NCBI GenBank assembly: GCA_910587155.1
Contig: CAJULA010000012.1
Coordinates: forward strand, 1 to 64,000
Origin: an uncultured Lachnospiraceae bacterium
GTDB taxonomy: Bacteria > Bacillota > Clostridia > Lachnospirales > Lachnospiraceae
DNA: 64,000 nucleotides
Reading direction: 5' to 3'
The notes beneath the pieces were generated by a model that saw only the letters and a list, made by a program, of their open reading frames with translations, did not search any database and was not told where the DNA came from. Within the stretch, counting starts at the first letter, position 1. Each line of letters begins with the position of its first letter. Shown here in pieces: positions 1 through 8,169 of the stretch. A program made the translations under genes and the position numbers.

Positions 1-22
1 TTTACGTGCCTCAAAAATTTAA

Positions 23-193
23 TATCAAAAAATAGAATGTTTTTCAGCGGCCTCCATAGAGCAAGGAGGGAGTCTGCAGACCTTAAAAACCATTCTGGGG
101 CACAGCAGCCTTTCAATGACGATGGACTTATACAGTCACGTTTTACCGAATACCAAACAAAAGGAAATGGACAATCTGAAAATAGTTTTATAG
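23..193 (+). pseudogene. Tyrosine recombinase (integrase) C-terminal remnant
   Basis: Frame 2 reads LQTLKTILGHSSLSMTMD then LYSHVLPNTK and stops at 191-193. This is the end of the catalytic domain of phage/ICE-type tyrosine integrases: the GHSS box carries the conserved His and LYSHV the nucleophilic Tyr. A TAA at 20-22 closes the frame upstream, so only the last ~45 residues are recognisable and the Arg-bearing N-terminal part of the catalytic domain is absent. It differs from the second integrase scrap at 3239-3493, so two separate elements have decayed here. Confidence 0.75.
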
Positions 194-357
194 CAGAGGG
201 GCGGCATTGTGACCGCCCTTTTCGTTACCCCACAAATACCCCAATTCTTACCCCTAATTCCAATAATCAATACATGGATAAAGACAAAATATGATAAACA
301 ATATAGACATGAATAATGTTGGACAATCCTTGTAAAATCAACGCTTAGAGAGGATAA

Positions 358-639
358 CAACAAATAAAGATAAAAAGTGATAAAACCTATGCTTATGTAC
401 ACAGTGACCAAAGGCAGGAGCAGGCGGAGGATATGCCACAGCTTGTTCCTATGGAAAATGCTGGACATAATCACGCAGCAGGAAACGGCAGTCTGCACGG
501 GTTAAAGCTGGTAGCCGGAAACACTGACAAGCCTGCAAAAACATCGCTGAAAGAAAAACTGGAAGCGTACAAGGCGCAGGTGGCAGGCATGGGAAACGCT
601 GGAACGGACAAAACAAAAGGAAAGGAGGCGGTTATATAA
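358..639 (+). pseudogene. Fragment of a mobile-element protein (C-terminal tail, unnamed)
   Basis: The frame is open from 358 (TAA at 355-357) to 639, and the first ATG is at 433. The peptide has a hydrophilic, Ala/Lys-rich tail with SLKEKLEAYKAQVAG. That composition recalls the C-terminal tails of large proteins carried by conjugative elements of Clostridia, but I cannot name the family. There is no good ribosome site before 433 and coding character begins upstream of it, so I read this as a 5'-truncated gene. It could also be a free-standing 68-aa peptide. Confidence 0.35.
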
Positions 640-767
640 AATTCACAAAAATTCAATTGCAAAACTGTCGGTAAAATCGTAAAATATGAGTAGGGAAGTA
701 TGCGGATTGTGCTGAAAAAGAGTAATCAGTGAAAAATGAGCCATACTGATAAAGGAGGTGTGTTTTT

Positions 768-962
768 ATGGCAACTTCAAGCATTACGAAGAATTTTGTT
801 ATATCAGGTCAGAAGCGGGTGGAGATGTTTGCCGATGCGATTGAAGCGTCTTTCAACAATCCGACGCCTCCGATCAATGTCAGTGCGACTTTTTTAACAG
901 ACCCGAAAGATATAGCGAAATTTATGGAGAAAAGGAAGAAAGCGAATGCAGGGAACAAGTAA
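768..962 (+). CDS. Small protein paired with a GNAT gene (possible antitoxin-like partner)
   Basis: A 64-aa protein starts at ATG 768 after a strong AAAGGAGGTG site. It has no signal peptide or membrane segment. It is charged at the C-terminus (FMEKRKKANAGNK) with a central Pro-rich stretch (NNPTPPINVS). I do not recognise the family. Its last 17 bases overlap the start of the acetyltransferase gene, which indicates translational coupling. A small first gene overlapping a GNAT gene is the layout of GNAT toxin-antitoxin pairs, but the protein shows no clear ribbon-helix-helix motif, so an antitoxin role is only a suggestion. Confidence 0.6.
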   Translation: MATSSITKNFVISGQKRVEMFADAIEASFNNPTPPINVSATFLTDPKDIAKFMEKRKKANAGNK

Positions 963-1557
963 ATATACAGTTTTTAACATTCGTGAGTATTTGGGCAACG
1001 CAAGTCATGGACTCGGAGAGGACACTCTGTGTCAGGTTCTTTCCGAGTTTTCATGCAGGGTAAACAAGGATGTTGAAAGATTTGTCAGGGAACAGTCCGT
1101 AGAATTTGCGAAAAAACAGCAGTCGGTTACATATCTGGTATTTTCAACGGAAGATGCGGAACTGGTCGGATATTTTGCAATCACAATCAAACCGATTACC
1201 GTAAATGCAGAACCATTCAGTAACACTGTAAAAAGGAAACTTTCAAGGGTAAGCACATTAAACGAGCAGGATCAGACATATAATCTTGCGGCTTACCTGA
1301 TTGCACAGCTTGGGAAGAATTATAATAATGGTGCAAATGAACGTATTTCAGGTAAGGAACTGCTTGGGCTGGCAATACGGCAGATACAGCGGATACAGTA
1401 TCTGGCAGGGGGCATGGTTATCTTTTTGGAGGCGGCGAATGAGGAAAAACTGTTGTCTTTCTATCGTGAGAACGGTTTTCAACAGTTCGATACAAGACTG
1501 ACGGATTTCTCCAAAGGAGAACCTCACGAGCTGATACAGTTATTAAAGCTGTTTTAG
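946..1557 (+). CDS. GNAT-family N-acetyltransferase
   Basis: A 203-aa protein would transfer an acetyl group from acetyl-CoA to an unknown acceptor. The GNAT fold shows in order: the VGYFAITIKPI strand pair (~residues 70-80), an acceptor-side Tyr/Leu-rich strand (YNLAAYLIAQLGKNY, ~105-120), the helix ISGKELLGLAIRQIQ at the acetyl-CoA site, the VIFLEAANEEKLLSFYRENGF strand-helix typical of the C-terminal motif, and an end at QLLKLF. The pyrophosphate-binding loop (usually Q/RxxGxG/A) is weak. The start at 946 has AAGGAAG about nine bases upstream and lies inside the preceding small gene. The region flanking the pair is full of mobile-element scraps. It may be a GNAT toxin or a housekeeping acetyltransferase carried as cargo. 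Confidence 0.7.
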   Translation: MQGTSKYTVFNIREYLGNASHGLGEDTLCQVLSEFSCRVNKDVERFVREQSVEFAKKQQSVTYLVFSTEDAELVGYFAITIKPITVNAEPFSNTVKRKLSRVSTLNEQDQTYNLAAYLIAQLGKNYNNGANERISGKELLGLAIRQIQRIQYLAGGMVIFLEAANEEKLLSFYRENGFQQFDTRLTDFSKGEPHELIQLLKLF

Positions 1558-1627
1558 ATGTAAAAATTTCATAGTAACAATAATTTTAGGTGTATGGTAT
1601 AGAGAAAATCAATATCATGCACCTTTT

Positions 1628-1852
1628 TTGTGTTATAAATACCATCTTGTAAATAATGCAGTGAAGTATTTTTCTTCAGGGACAATACAAAATTACCTGC
1701 GTGATATATATTTTGTGTCAAAATCGGAAAATATGGCGGGACTCCAGTTGGCAGATTTTGTCCCCAATACATTAGGCCACTTATCAATGATTTTTGACGC
1801 AAAATGGCAAAATTTCTGCGTAGGAAAAATACCTATGCCAATGCTGGTATAA
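1628..1852 (+). pseudogene. DUF3800-type protein, C-terminal fragment
   Basis: The 74-residue frame contains SENMAGLQLADFVPNTLG, matching the C-terminal signature of DUF3800 proteins (a conserved Ser/Glu then GLQLADF, in an RNase H-like fold). The N-terminal part with the first acidic motif is absent, so the gene is 5'-truncated. Its 3' end overlaps the tail of the minus-strand pseudogene that ends at 1833. Confidence 0.5.
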
Positions 1853-3298
1853 GTACAAGATTCCTTACAGCAAGCCCTGCGGTAATGACTTCTTTTCCGT
1901 AAGAGGTGGCGAAGTATCTATAAGTGCCCTGTGCCCGTTCGATGATTCCATGGAGACGGAGCCGTTTAAAGATTCCGGACATGGCTGACGGACTGATATG
2001 TTCCAAATGCCGACGGATATCCTTCCCCTGCATGCCGAAAGTCATATATTCGCCTCGGCTGATCGTTTCCAATACCTGTAGGTCGCATTCCGCAGAAAAA
2101 TTCAGTCTGCGGTAAGAACGCTCATTTTCCACAATCGGAGCGGTAACTTTTATAAGGTTCCCATTCCCATTGCTATGGTCATCAAAGGATGAGATAAATT
2201 CAAGATACCGGTAGTTGGCTGCTTTCATGATTGTAAAGAGTTGATATAGGCTGTAAATGCTTTTTTTCAAGGGAGCTTTTTGCTCCGAAGAACTGCCGTC
2301 CCTGTGTTCCACCTTTCGTTTTACCCGAAAAGCCCCGATGTCATTGCAGGTGCTTTCTATCCGTAAGACATGGCCAAACTTATCATACATTTTGATTGAT
2401 ACATCACTCATATGGTGTCTGATCCTCGTTCCGAGAATACGCTGGTTATAGTTGGTGCCGACCTCTTTCTTACAGTTATAGGTAATTCGTTGTCCAGGGA
2501 AAGTGGCAATGTTATCCGGCTTTACAGTAAAGATTGCCGTGCGCACGATCTCTTCATAAAGGGATTCCAAGTCACAGGGCTGCTTAAACATAATATCTGT
2601 AGCGCACTCGATCTGTTGGACTGTCCAAGTATAACCAAGGCCAAGGGCCTATGCCACAGGGCAGCAGCGCCTTGCAAGGATATCCAGGATTTTATGGAGG
2701 TCTTCGGGATTGATCCGGTCAGAAAGCTTCTGAGCCGCCGCAATATCAGAGATTTCGAGAAAGGCATTGTCCTGCATGCGGTAAGGGAAATTCTTTTTCT
2801 GTAGTTTATGGGCGAGGAGATTATGACCATTCATATAGAATTGGAGGCGGAAAGGGGCCCAGGTGGGGACACGCAGGTAACACAGGCCAAGTTCTTTGTC
2901 AAGGAAATAGAAGTAATAGTGGAGGCACTTGCTTTGATCAAACTTAAGGAATGTCTTTCCGGTGGATTTATCATGCCAGGGCTTATAAGTATTGCACTGT
3001 TCCATGGCAGAAAAAATATGTACCAGTCCTTGGGATTTACCGGTTTTGAGAATGATATCCTGGATGCGGTCATCTTTACGGAAGGCGTGGAGTTTACATC
3101 AGCGATGCGCTGAGCATTTGAGCGGACTTGTTACGTAAGGGGCTGAGAGAAATCAGAGAAATCAAAAATACGGATGTTGTTGGCTTTCAGATAGCCGGTG
3201 ATGCCTTCGGCATGGCTCCATGAGGGGATATAGCCCTGGATGATCATACGGTCATAACAGGTAATCGTACCGTAAATCTTGCGATAAAGAGAATATAC
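1833..3298 (-). pseudogene. Mobile-element-associated conserved protein, broken by two stops and a frameshift
   Basis: Reading the minus strand, the pieces line up as one protein of about 480 residues. The N-terminus (from ~3298) has YGTITCYDRMIIQGYIPSW and IRIFDFSDFSQPLT, then a TAA near 3136 where Glu would be expected. The frame continues as QVRSNAQRIADVN, shifts near 3095 into KLHAFRKDDRIQDIILKTG, runs through AMEQCNTYKPWHDKSTGK and LGLCYLRVPTWAPFRLQFY, meets a TAG at 2649-2651, and resumes in the same frame as GLGYTWTVQQIECATDIMF to a natural end at 1833. I recall such proteins as unnamed hypotheticals beside transposable elements. The C-terminal ~100 residues look like a winged-helix domain. 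Three lesions make it clearly dead. Confidence 0.7.
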
Positions 3299-3493
3299 AC
3301 AGCTTACAATGAGCAGGAGAACGAAAGTGCAAAACAGGAACATAGAGAGCCTATTCTTATCCGGCATTTTTCTGTCCATAACCTCCGGCATATTTTTTGT
3401 ACCCGCTTCTGTGAAAACGAAACCAATATAAAAGTTATTCAGGAGATTATGGGGCATAGTGATATTAGTGGCATTATGGAAAGCTATACATAA
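3239..3493 (+). pseudogene. Second tyrosine integrase C-terminal remnant (Tn916/Tn1549 type)
   Basis: Frame 2 reads NLAIKRIYTAYNEQEN, then HFSVHNLRHIFCTRFCEN and IKVIQEIMGHSDISG, ending MESYT-stop at 3491-3493. The HxLRHxFCTR box and the MGH box are the catalytic His-Arg and His positions of integrases from conjugative transposons. The nucleophile motif (usually TMDxYxEAT) is degenerate and cut short, and the N-terminal half is missing. It overlaps antisense the 5' end of the pseudogene ending at 1833, so the join at ~3290 is a recombination scar between two elements. Confidence 0.75.
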
Positions 3494-4202
3494 GCAGCCT
3501 TGACATACATAGGAAATAAATACAACCGCAAGTAACGGAAAAGGCTATCCTCTACTGCCAATAGGGGATAGCCTGTGATCCGTTTGTTTTTTAAATTGAT
3601 TATTGTTTCCGATTGAACAACCGTCAGACGTGCTTGAATCCTCCGGCTTCGAAGATGATTATAAACCAACACAGCAAATTTTGCAAGAGGGTTTAGGGAA
3701 TGGGGGTGCCAATAGCGGAATGGGGATCTATGCACATTGCCACGATGCTTTATTTGCTTTTAAAGCCCTTTTCAGACAGGGAATTATCGGGAAGGGTTAT
3801 TATCCTGGTCTGGCTGTTCCAGTGTGTTTATTGGTGGCTTTGTGCGCTTCAGGTTTTTAAGTTTCTGGACAGTCTGCTTTGCTTCCTTTCCGGTGGCGGC
3901 GTTGATATCTTTCCTTATCTGTGTTTACCATGCGGCACTGTTCTTGTCCGCCTGCCATTCATTGTATTTTTTCCCCACGTTCCCCACCGGGGATAATAGC
4001 GGAAAGATTATACCCAAAGGGCACGATGTGCTCATTGCACAGCTCGGCACTCAATTTTCGGATACGGTAATAAGTCTGTTTGCAGTCGTGGTATTTGTCA
4101 TGTTCACAATATTTTTAAGGAATCATATTGACGATAAGCAAATTTTCTGCTACTATTAAGTATGATATTGGACTATCAAATATTTTTCCATGGAGGATCG
4201 AC
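3494..4202. other. About 700 bases without a supportable gene
   Basis: No frame here has a convincing start or family match. On the minus strand a charged stretch around 3980-3790 (pieces QIRKDINAATGKEAKQTVQK and KNLKRTKPP, with an internal stop) has the texture of a degraded relaxase or replication-protein tail. The plus-strand hydrophobic frames at 3700-4159 are its shadow. The last 60 bases are AT-rich leader for the MarR gene. Confidence 0.4.
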
Positions 4203-4658
4203 ATGGATAGAGAAGAAGTAAGAGCCTATGTAAATCAATATTGCATACTGCGGGATATACAGTATGCCGCCTATGAATTGCACGCAAGAAAGCACAATCT
4301 GACATCAAAAGAATTATTTGTATTGGATATAATCTGGTTTGCTGAGGATGGCTGCCTGCAATCGGAAATCTGTGAACGACTGACCGCCACAAAGCAGACT
4401 GTAAGTGCAATCATTAAAAAGTTTTGGAAACTTGGGTATCTGTCACTTACCGAAGCAGAAAATGACCGCCGAAATAAAATCGTCCGCTTTACGGACGCAG
4501 GCAGAGAGTATGCAAAAAAAATTATCCCGCCTGCCGCGAGTGCTGAAAATGCCGCTATGGCTGAATTAGAGGAGAAAGACATTGTCGAAATGATACGCAT
4601 TACCACAATCTTTTCAAACTACATGAAACAAAAATTCAGCGAAATCAAAGAGGGATAA
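4203..4658 (+). CDS. MarR-family transcriptional regulator
   Basis: A 151-aa winged-helix regulator. The fold runs: helix 1-2 (REEVRAYVNQYCILRDIQY), a linker with LTSKELFVLDIIWFAEDG, the helix-turn-helix LQSEICERLTATKQTVSAI with recognition helix, and the wing LTEAENDRRNKIVRFTDAG containing the family's DxRxK core. It should bind DNA as a dimer and respond to small phenolic or redox ligands. I place the start at 4203 because GGAGG lies at 4192-4196; the longer in-frame reading from 4128 lacks such a site. Downstream lies a nitroreductase scrap (4838-4954), a target often controlled by MarR proteins, so the regulator may be orphaned. Confidence 0.85.
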   Translation: MDREEVRAYVNQYCILRDIQYAAYELHARKHNLTSKELFVLDIIWFAEDGCLQSEICERLTATKQTVSAIIKKFWKLGYLSLTEAENDRRNKIVRFTDAGREYAKKIIPPAASAENAAMAELEEKDIVEMIRITTIFSNYMKQKFSEIKEG

Positions 4659-4837
4659 TGACAGTATGGAAAAGAAACTATTGACAAGCAGGTACATGGG
4701 GATACAGTAACACAGCCAAATGCCGATTGCAATGCTTCATTTCCCTTAGATACGGCAAGGTATTGTCTGCTTTTTATGACTGGTATGTGCAAAAAAAGTA
4801 GGAAATGAGGGCTTGCAGGTAGCGGAAACTGTTCACG

Positions 4838-4954
4838 CCCCAAGGCTATATGATGCTCTGCTATATCGGTCTTGGCTATCCTGCAAAAGACGCTGCCGTT
4901 TTAGAGCAGGTGGAGCGTCCGGCAATAGGTACGCTGCATTTTGGCAAATGGTAA
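4838..4954 (+). pseudogene. Nitroreductase C-terminal remnant
   Basis: The frame reads PQGYMMLCYIGLGYP, AKDAAVLEQVERP and ends LHFGKW-stop at 4952-4954. The GYPAKD element and the HFGKW-type end are typical of FMN-dependent nitroreductases. The first ~130 residues are missing; the 180 bases between the MarR gene and this fragment do not read as protein. A second scrap with a nitroreductase flavour lies at 5525-5712. Confidence 0.6.
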
Positions 4955-5041
4955 ACGGAGGTAGGCTGAAAATCGAAATTTTCAACTGAAGTTTGGATGT
5001 AGCCCAAACTCGCACACTGGGAAAGGAGCATGGTTATCAAT

Positions 5042-5555
5042 ATGATTATTAACACGGGAGGACGAACAGATACCGTTCAGTATTACACAGAATGGCTCTT
5101 GAACCGCTTTTCGCAAGGGTATGCATTTTCACGCAATCCCTTGTTCCCAAACAAGGTAACACGCTATGAACTGGTCCCGGACACGGTAGACTGCGTTGTA
5201 TTCTGCTCTAAGAATTACAAACCCATACTGCCACGGCTGCATGACACTTGATATTTTGGGAAATGCCAATGGTATTCTGTTCAGGGACTTAAAGCATAAA
5301 GGCACCAGACAGGGTTGCCACTGTATCGAAAGCCGAGACATAGGGGCTTATGATACCTGCATGAATGGCTGTAAATACTGTTACGCCAACAAAAACCCGC
5401 AGAAAGCATTTGAAAACTATAAGTACCATAATACAAACTCTCCGCTTTTGCTCGGAGAATTGAAAGATACGGATATTGTAGCACAGGGCATACAGAAAAG
5501 TTTTCTTGCCCAAAAACAAACGGATGGACGGACAAAGAGGTTGCATTTGAAATGA
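5042..5555 (+). pseudogene. DUF1848 protein with its middle deleted
   Basis: The N-terminal ~68 residues are in one frame from ATG 5042 (GGRTDTVQYYTEWLLNRF, VDCVVFCSKNYKPILPRL). The C-terminal ~100 residues follow in another frame (GCMTLDILGNANGI, KHKGTRQGCHCIESRDIG, CMNGCKYCYANKNPQKAF). Intact DUF1848 proteins are ~300 residues; the central ~150 are absent. The junction lies in GGCTGCATGAC (5235-5245), which fits the upstream reading (RLHD) and the downstream one (GCMT), as expected for deletion between short repeats. The CX2CX2C-like cluster CMNGCKYC survives. The ribosome site GGAAAGGAG precedes it. The tail beyond QKSFL runs into the next scrap. Confidence 0.7.
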
Positions 5556-5712
5556 TAAAACGCATTATTGAAGCAGGAATGAAAGCGCCTTCATAGGCAT
5601 CGGGTATCCGAAGGAGGATGAACTGGTTTTGGAACAGTACGATACAAAACCTGATAAGAAATACATATGGGAGCGTGGTAATGATGGATTCATTGAAGAT
5701 AAAAGAGATTGA
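5525..5712 (+). pseudogene. Second nitroreductase-like scrap (head joined to tail)
   Basis: The first part reads WTDKEVAFEMIKRIIEAG-MKAPS, like the N-terminal helix of nitroreductases (xxIIEAGMxAPSxxN), and hits TAG at 5594. Shifting frame at 5590 gives IGIGYPKEDELVLEQYD and ERGNDGFIEDKRD-stop, like the family's C-terminal end. About 100 central residues are missing; the four bases TTCA are shared at the join. The 3' end overlaps the start of the radical SAM gene. The family assignment is moderate because both pieces are short. Confidence 0.45.
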
Positions 5713-6649
5713 AGGTAAAAGCATTTTGTCAAAATCCAATCTGCCCGTCTGTGAATATTCCGCAAATCCGTATGTAGGGTGTACTCATGCCTGCAAATAT
5801 TGTTATGCGTCCTTTATGAAACGCTTTACGGGGCATACGGAGGATTGGGGGACTTTCTTAGATATAAAATACTGGAAAGAAATTAAAAACCCCGGAAAAT
5901 ACAAAGACAAAGAGCTGTTTATCGGTTCTGTTACTGACCCCTATAATCCACAGGAAGAAATCTACGGGCGTACAAGGGCTTTACTGGAACAGCTAAAAGG
6001 AAGCGGCGCAAAGCTCTCCATTGCCACGAAATCCGATCTGATACTGCGTGACCTTGATTTAATAAAGACATTTCCTAATGCCCGTGTTTCGTGGTCTGTT
6101 AACACACTGGACGAAAGTTTTCGGGAGGATATGGATCATGCCGTTTCGGTTGAGCGGCGGCTTGCCGCCATGAAAGCGTTTTACCTTGCGGGTGTACGGA
6201 CTACCTGCTTTATTTCCCCGATATTCCCCGGCATTACGGATAGTAAAGTGATTATACGGCGGGCAATGTCACAATGCAATCTGATATGGTTGGAGAACCT
6301 CAACCTGCGGGGCAGTTACAAAGCCGTCATCATGGACTATATAAAAGAAAAATATCCGCAGCTTACCTCTCTGTACCATGAAATATACGATTGCAGAGAC
6401 CGCAGTTATTGGGTAAGCCTTGACAAAGAATGTAAAGCTTTTGCCGATGAAATCGGGCTTGACTATGTGACAAATGACGATAGCAGACATAAGGACTTTA
6501 ACGCCCCGCCCGTGATTGTCAATTATTTTTACCATGAGCAAATAAAGAAATCTGCAAGAAAGGGCGCAATGCGTCCGGGGGACGCATGTACTGCGCCGAC
6601 CGGAGCGGAGCGTATAGGTGAGAGTCATGCCGGAATTGCCGGAAGTTGA
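5681..6649 (+). CDS. Radical SAM protein, SPL (spore photoproduct lyase-like) family
   Basis: A 322-aa 4Fe-4S/S-adenosylmethionine enzyme. The cluster motif is CTHACKYCYA (~residues 33-42, CX3CX2C), preceded by NPYVGC as in SPL-like proteins. Further conserved parts are FIGSVTDPYNPQEE, IATKSDLILRDLDL and SWSVNTLDESFREDM. The family is widespread in Clostridia and its substrate is mostly unknown; only distant members repair spore photoproduct. I take ATG 5681 (or the adjacent ATG 5684), with GGGAG upstream; longer readings run into nitroreductase debris. The last ~30 residues are encoded by a GC-rich palindrome (6563-6597) and do not look native. The 3' end overlaps mutM by 23 bases, so the two are co-transcribed and a DNA-repair theme is possible. 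Confidence 0.8.
   Translation: MMDSLKIKEIEGKSILSKSNLPVCEYSANPYVGCTHACKYCYASFMKRFTGHTEDWGTFLDIKYWKEIKNPGKYKDKELFIGSVTDPYNPQEEIYGRTRALLEQLKGSGAKLSIATKSDLILRDLDLIKTFPNARVSWSVNTLDESFREDMDHAVSVERRLAAMKAFYLAGVRTTCFISPIFPGITDSKVIIRRAMSQCNLIWLENLNLRGSYKAVIMDYIKEKYPQLTSLYHEIYDCRDRSYWVSLDKECKAFADEIGLDYVTNDDSRHKDFNAPPVIVNYFYHEQIKKSARKGAMRPGDACTAPTGAERIGESHAGIAGS
6563..6597. repeat. GC-rich perfect palindrome inside a coding 3' end
   Basis: The arms ATGCGTCC (6569-6576) and GGACGCAT (6580-6587) flank GGG, with an outer pair GGCGCA (6563-6568) / TGCGCC (6592-6597). It stands out from AT-rich surroundings and encodes part of the unusual tail of the radical SAM protein. It looks like a small inserted palindromic repeat. 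Confidence 0.55.
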
Positions 6650-7463
6650 AACAATAAAAAGAGTGATTGAGCCGCAGATAAAAGGGTTAACGATTGAAAA
6701 TGTAACAGTAAGACGCCCGGAGGTCACGGCTTACCCCACGGCTGACAAATTTTGCAAGCTGCTTGCGGGACAGACCGTTTCCCATATGACACGCAGGGGG
6801 AAATTCCTTGTTATCCGGTTAAACAGTAATGACCATATTATTCTGCATTTACGAATGACGGGCTGCTTATTGCTTACCCCGGCAGATTACCCGGAAGAAA
6901 AACATACACACGTTATTTTCAGACTAAGCAATAACAAAGAATTACGGTTCTCCGATACACGCCGTTTCGGGCGATTATGGCTGTTAAAAAATGGCGAGGC
7001 AGATACATATAGCGGGATTGGAAAATTAGGCATAGAACCGTTTGACAGGCTGCTTGCCGCTGAATATTTGAAATCCCTTTTAGGAAAACGGAAAAAAGCC
7101 GTGAAAGAATGTCTGTTAGATCAAAGCGTCATTGCAGGCATAGGCAATATCTATTCTGACGAGATTTTGTTTACTGCGGGGATTTATCCGGCACGTCCGG
7201 CAAACAGTTTGAACATGGAGGAATGGGAACGGCTTGCCGCTGCTATCCCGGAGCGTATTTCTTATTTTACCGAAGTAAACAGGATAACGCCGGAGGAATA
7301 TTTGGAAACCAAAGGGCAGGACTACCGCAATACACCATTTTTGCAGGTTTACGGGCAGAAGGGCAAACCCTGTCCGAAGTGTGGGGAAATGCTTTGCCGT
7401 ATTGTAGTTGGCGGCAGGGGAAGCGTTTACTGCCCTGTGTGCCAAAAGAGTTTAGGCGTATAA
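6627..7463 (+). CDS. mutM: Formamidopyrimidine-DNA glycosylase (MutM/Fpg)
   Basis: A 278-aa base-excision repair enzyme that removes 8-oxoguanine and formamidopyrimidines and nicks the abasic strand by beta/delta elimination. It begins MPELPEVETIKR; Pro2 and Glu3 are the catalytic residues after Met removal, which fixes the start at ATG 6627 rather than the GTG three codons upstream. Also seen are the conserved Lys in TRRGKFLVI, LRMTG, SDTRRFGRLWL (the void-filling Arg/Phe loop), DQSVIAGIGNIYSDEIL (helix-two-turn-helix) and the C-terminal zinc finger CPKCGEMLCRI then GRGSVYCPVCQ. Length and all key residues are normal. It overlaps the radical SAM gene. Confidence 0.95.
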   Translation: MPELPEVETIKRVIEPQIKGLTIENVTVRRPEVTAYPTADKFCKLLAGQTVSHMTRRGKFLVIRLNSNDHIILHLRMTGCLLLTPADYPEEKHTHVIFRLSNNKELRFSDTRRFGRLWLLKNGEADTYSGIGKLGIEPFDRLLAAEYLKSLLGKRKKAVKECLLDQSVIAGIGNIYSDEILFTAGIYPARPANSLNMEEWERLAAAIPERISYFTEVNRITPEEYLETKGQDYRNTPFLQVYGQKGKPCPKCGEMLCRIVVGGRGSVYCPVCQKSLGV

Positions 7464-7597
7464 AAAGAAGAAATTGCTTATCTAAACGCCCATGCAATCA
7501 GGTTTGCACCACCATAAACAAAAGTGGGTGTTTAGAATTCAAAATTCTTACCGCTCTTGTAAGCGGTGTAAGCCAGAATGATTGGAGGGAAATCACG

Positions 7598-8107
7598 ATG
7601 ATTGAAAGTATCACAACCATTATTCAGAAGATGATTGATATGTCCAATGGAAATATTCATGACATCAATCATTTTATGAAAGTCTACGCATTCTCACGGA
7701 TGATAGGACTTCAGGAAGGTTTGCCTGAAATTACGCAGACAATACTGGAGGCCACAGCGGTTATCCACGACATTGCCTGCCCGTTATGCCGGGAAAAATA
7801 TGGAAACACAAATGGAAGATTTCAAGAGCAGGAAGGCGTACTGCTTGCACGGAATTTCTTATCTGGTATGGAACTATCGGATGAAACGAAAGAGAGAATC
7901 ATATATCTCGTGAGTCATCACCACACCTATACCGATATAGATGGCATGGACTATCAAATCCTGCTTGAAGCGGATTTCCTTGTAAATGCAGATGAGGGAA
8001 AAATGCCTTTGGCTGCAATTAAAGATGCACGAGAACGATTTTTCAAAACAAAAACAGGAATTCACCTGCTGGATTCTATGTACTTAAAAGATAGGGAAAC
8101 AAAATAA
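7598..8107 (+). CDS. HD-domain phosphohydrolase
   Basis: A 169-aa metal-dependent HD hydrolase. The pattern is HDINHFMKV (first His), VIHDIACP (the HD pair), LVSHHHTYTD (His cluster) and LLEADFLVNADEG (final Asp). The substrate is unknown; small HD proteins of this type act on nucleotides or nucleoside phosphates. The start at 7598 has GGAGGGA at 7584-7590; earlier in-frame sequence overlaps the end of mutM and is not protein-like. The stop codon (TAA 8105-8107) overlaps the ATG of a short downstream frame. Confidence 0.85.
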   Translation: MIESITTIIQKMIDMSNGNIHDINHFMKVYAFSRMIGLQEGLPEITQTILEATAVIHDIACPLCREKYGNTNGRFQEQEGVLLARNFLSGMELSDETKERIIYLVSHHHTYTDIDGMDYQILLEADFLVNADEGKMPLAAIKDARERFFKTKTGIHLLDSMYLKDRETK

Positions 8108-8169
8108 TGAAAAATGCCATTGCACTGTTTGAAGTCACACCAGCAAAAGAAAGTATGCAGAAAAAATAA
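8107..8169 (+). pseudogene. Twenty-residue head of an antibiotic-biosynthesis-monooxygenase-like gene
   Basis: The frame ATG 8107 to TAA 8169 reads MKNAIALFEVTPAKES-MQKK. This resembles the first beta strand of small ABM (dimeric ferredoxin-like) monooxygenases (xIALFEVTxKEGxMDEY). Everything after the first strand is gone. The match is too short to be firm. Confidence 0.3.

Noticed and set aside
2649..2651. TAG codon read as pyrrolysine or a read-through site
   Set aside because: The same gene also has a TAA and a frameshift, so simple decay explains the stop; no pyl genes are in the window.
3603..4159. Hydrophobic plus-strand frames that look like small membrane proteins
   Set aside because: They overlap each other in several frames, lack ribosome sites and are opposite a Lys-rich minus-strand remnant, so they are shadows.
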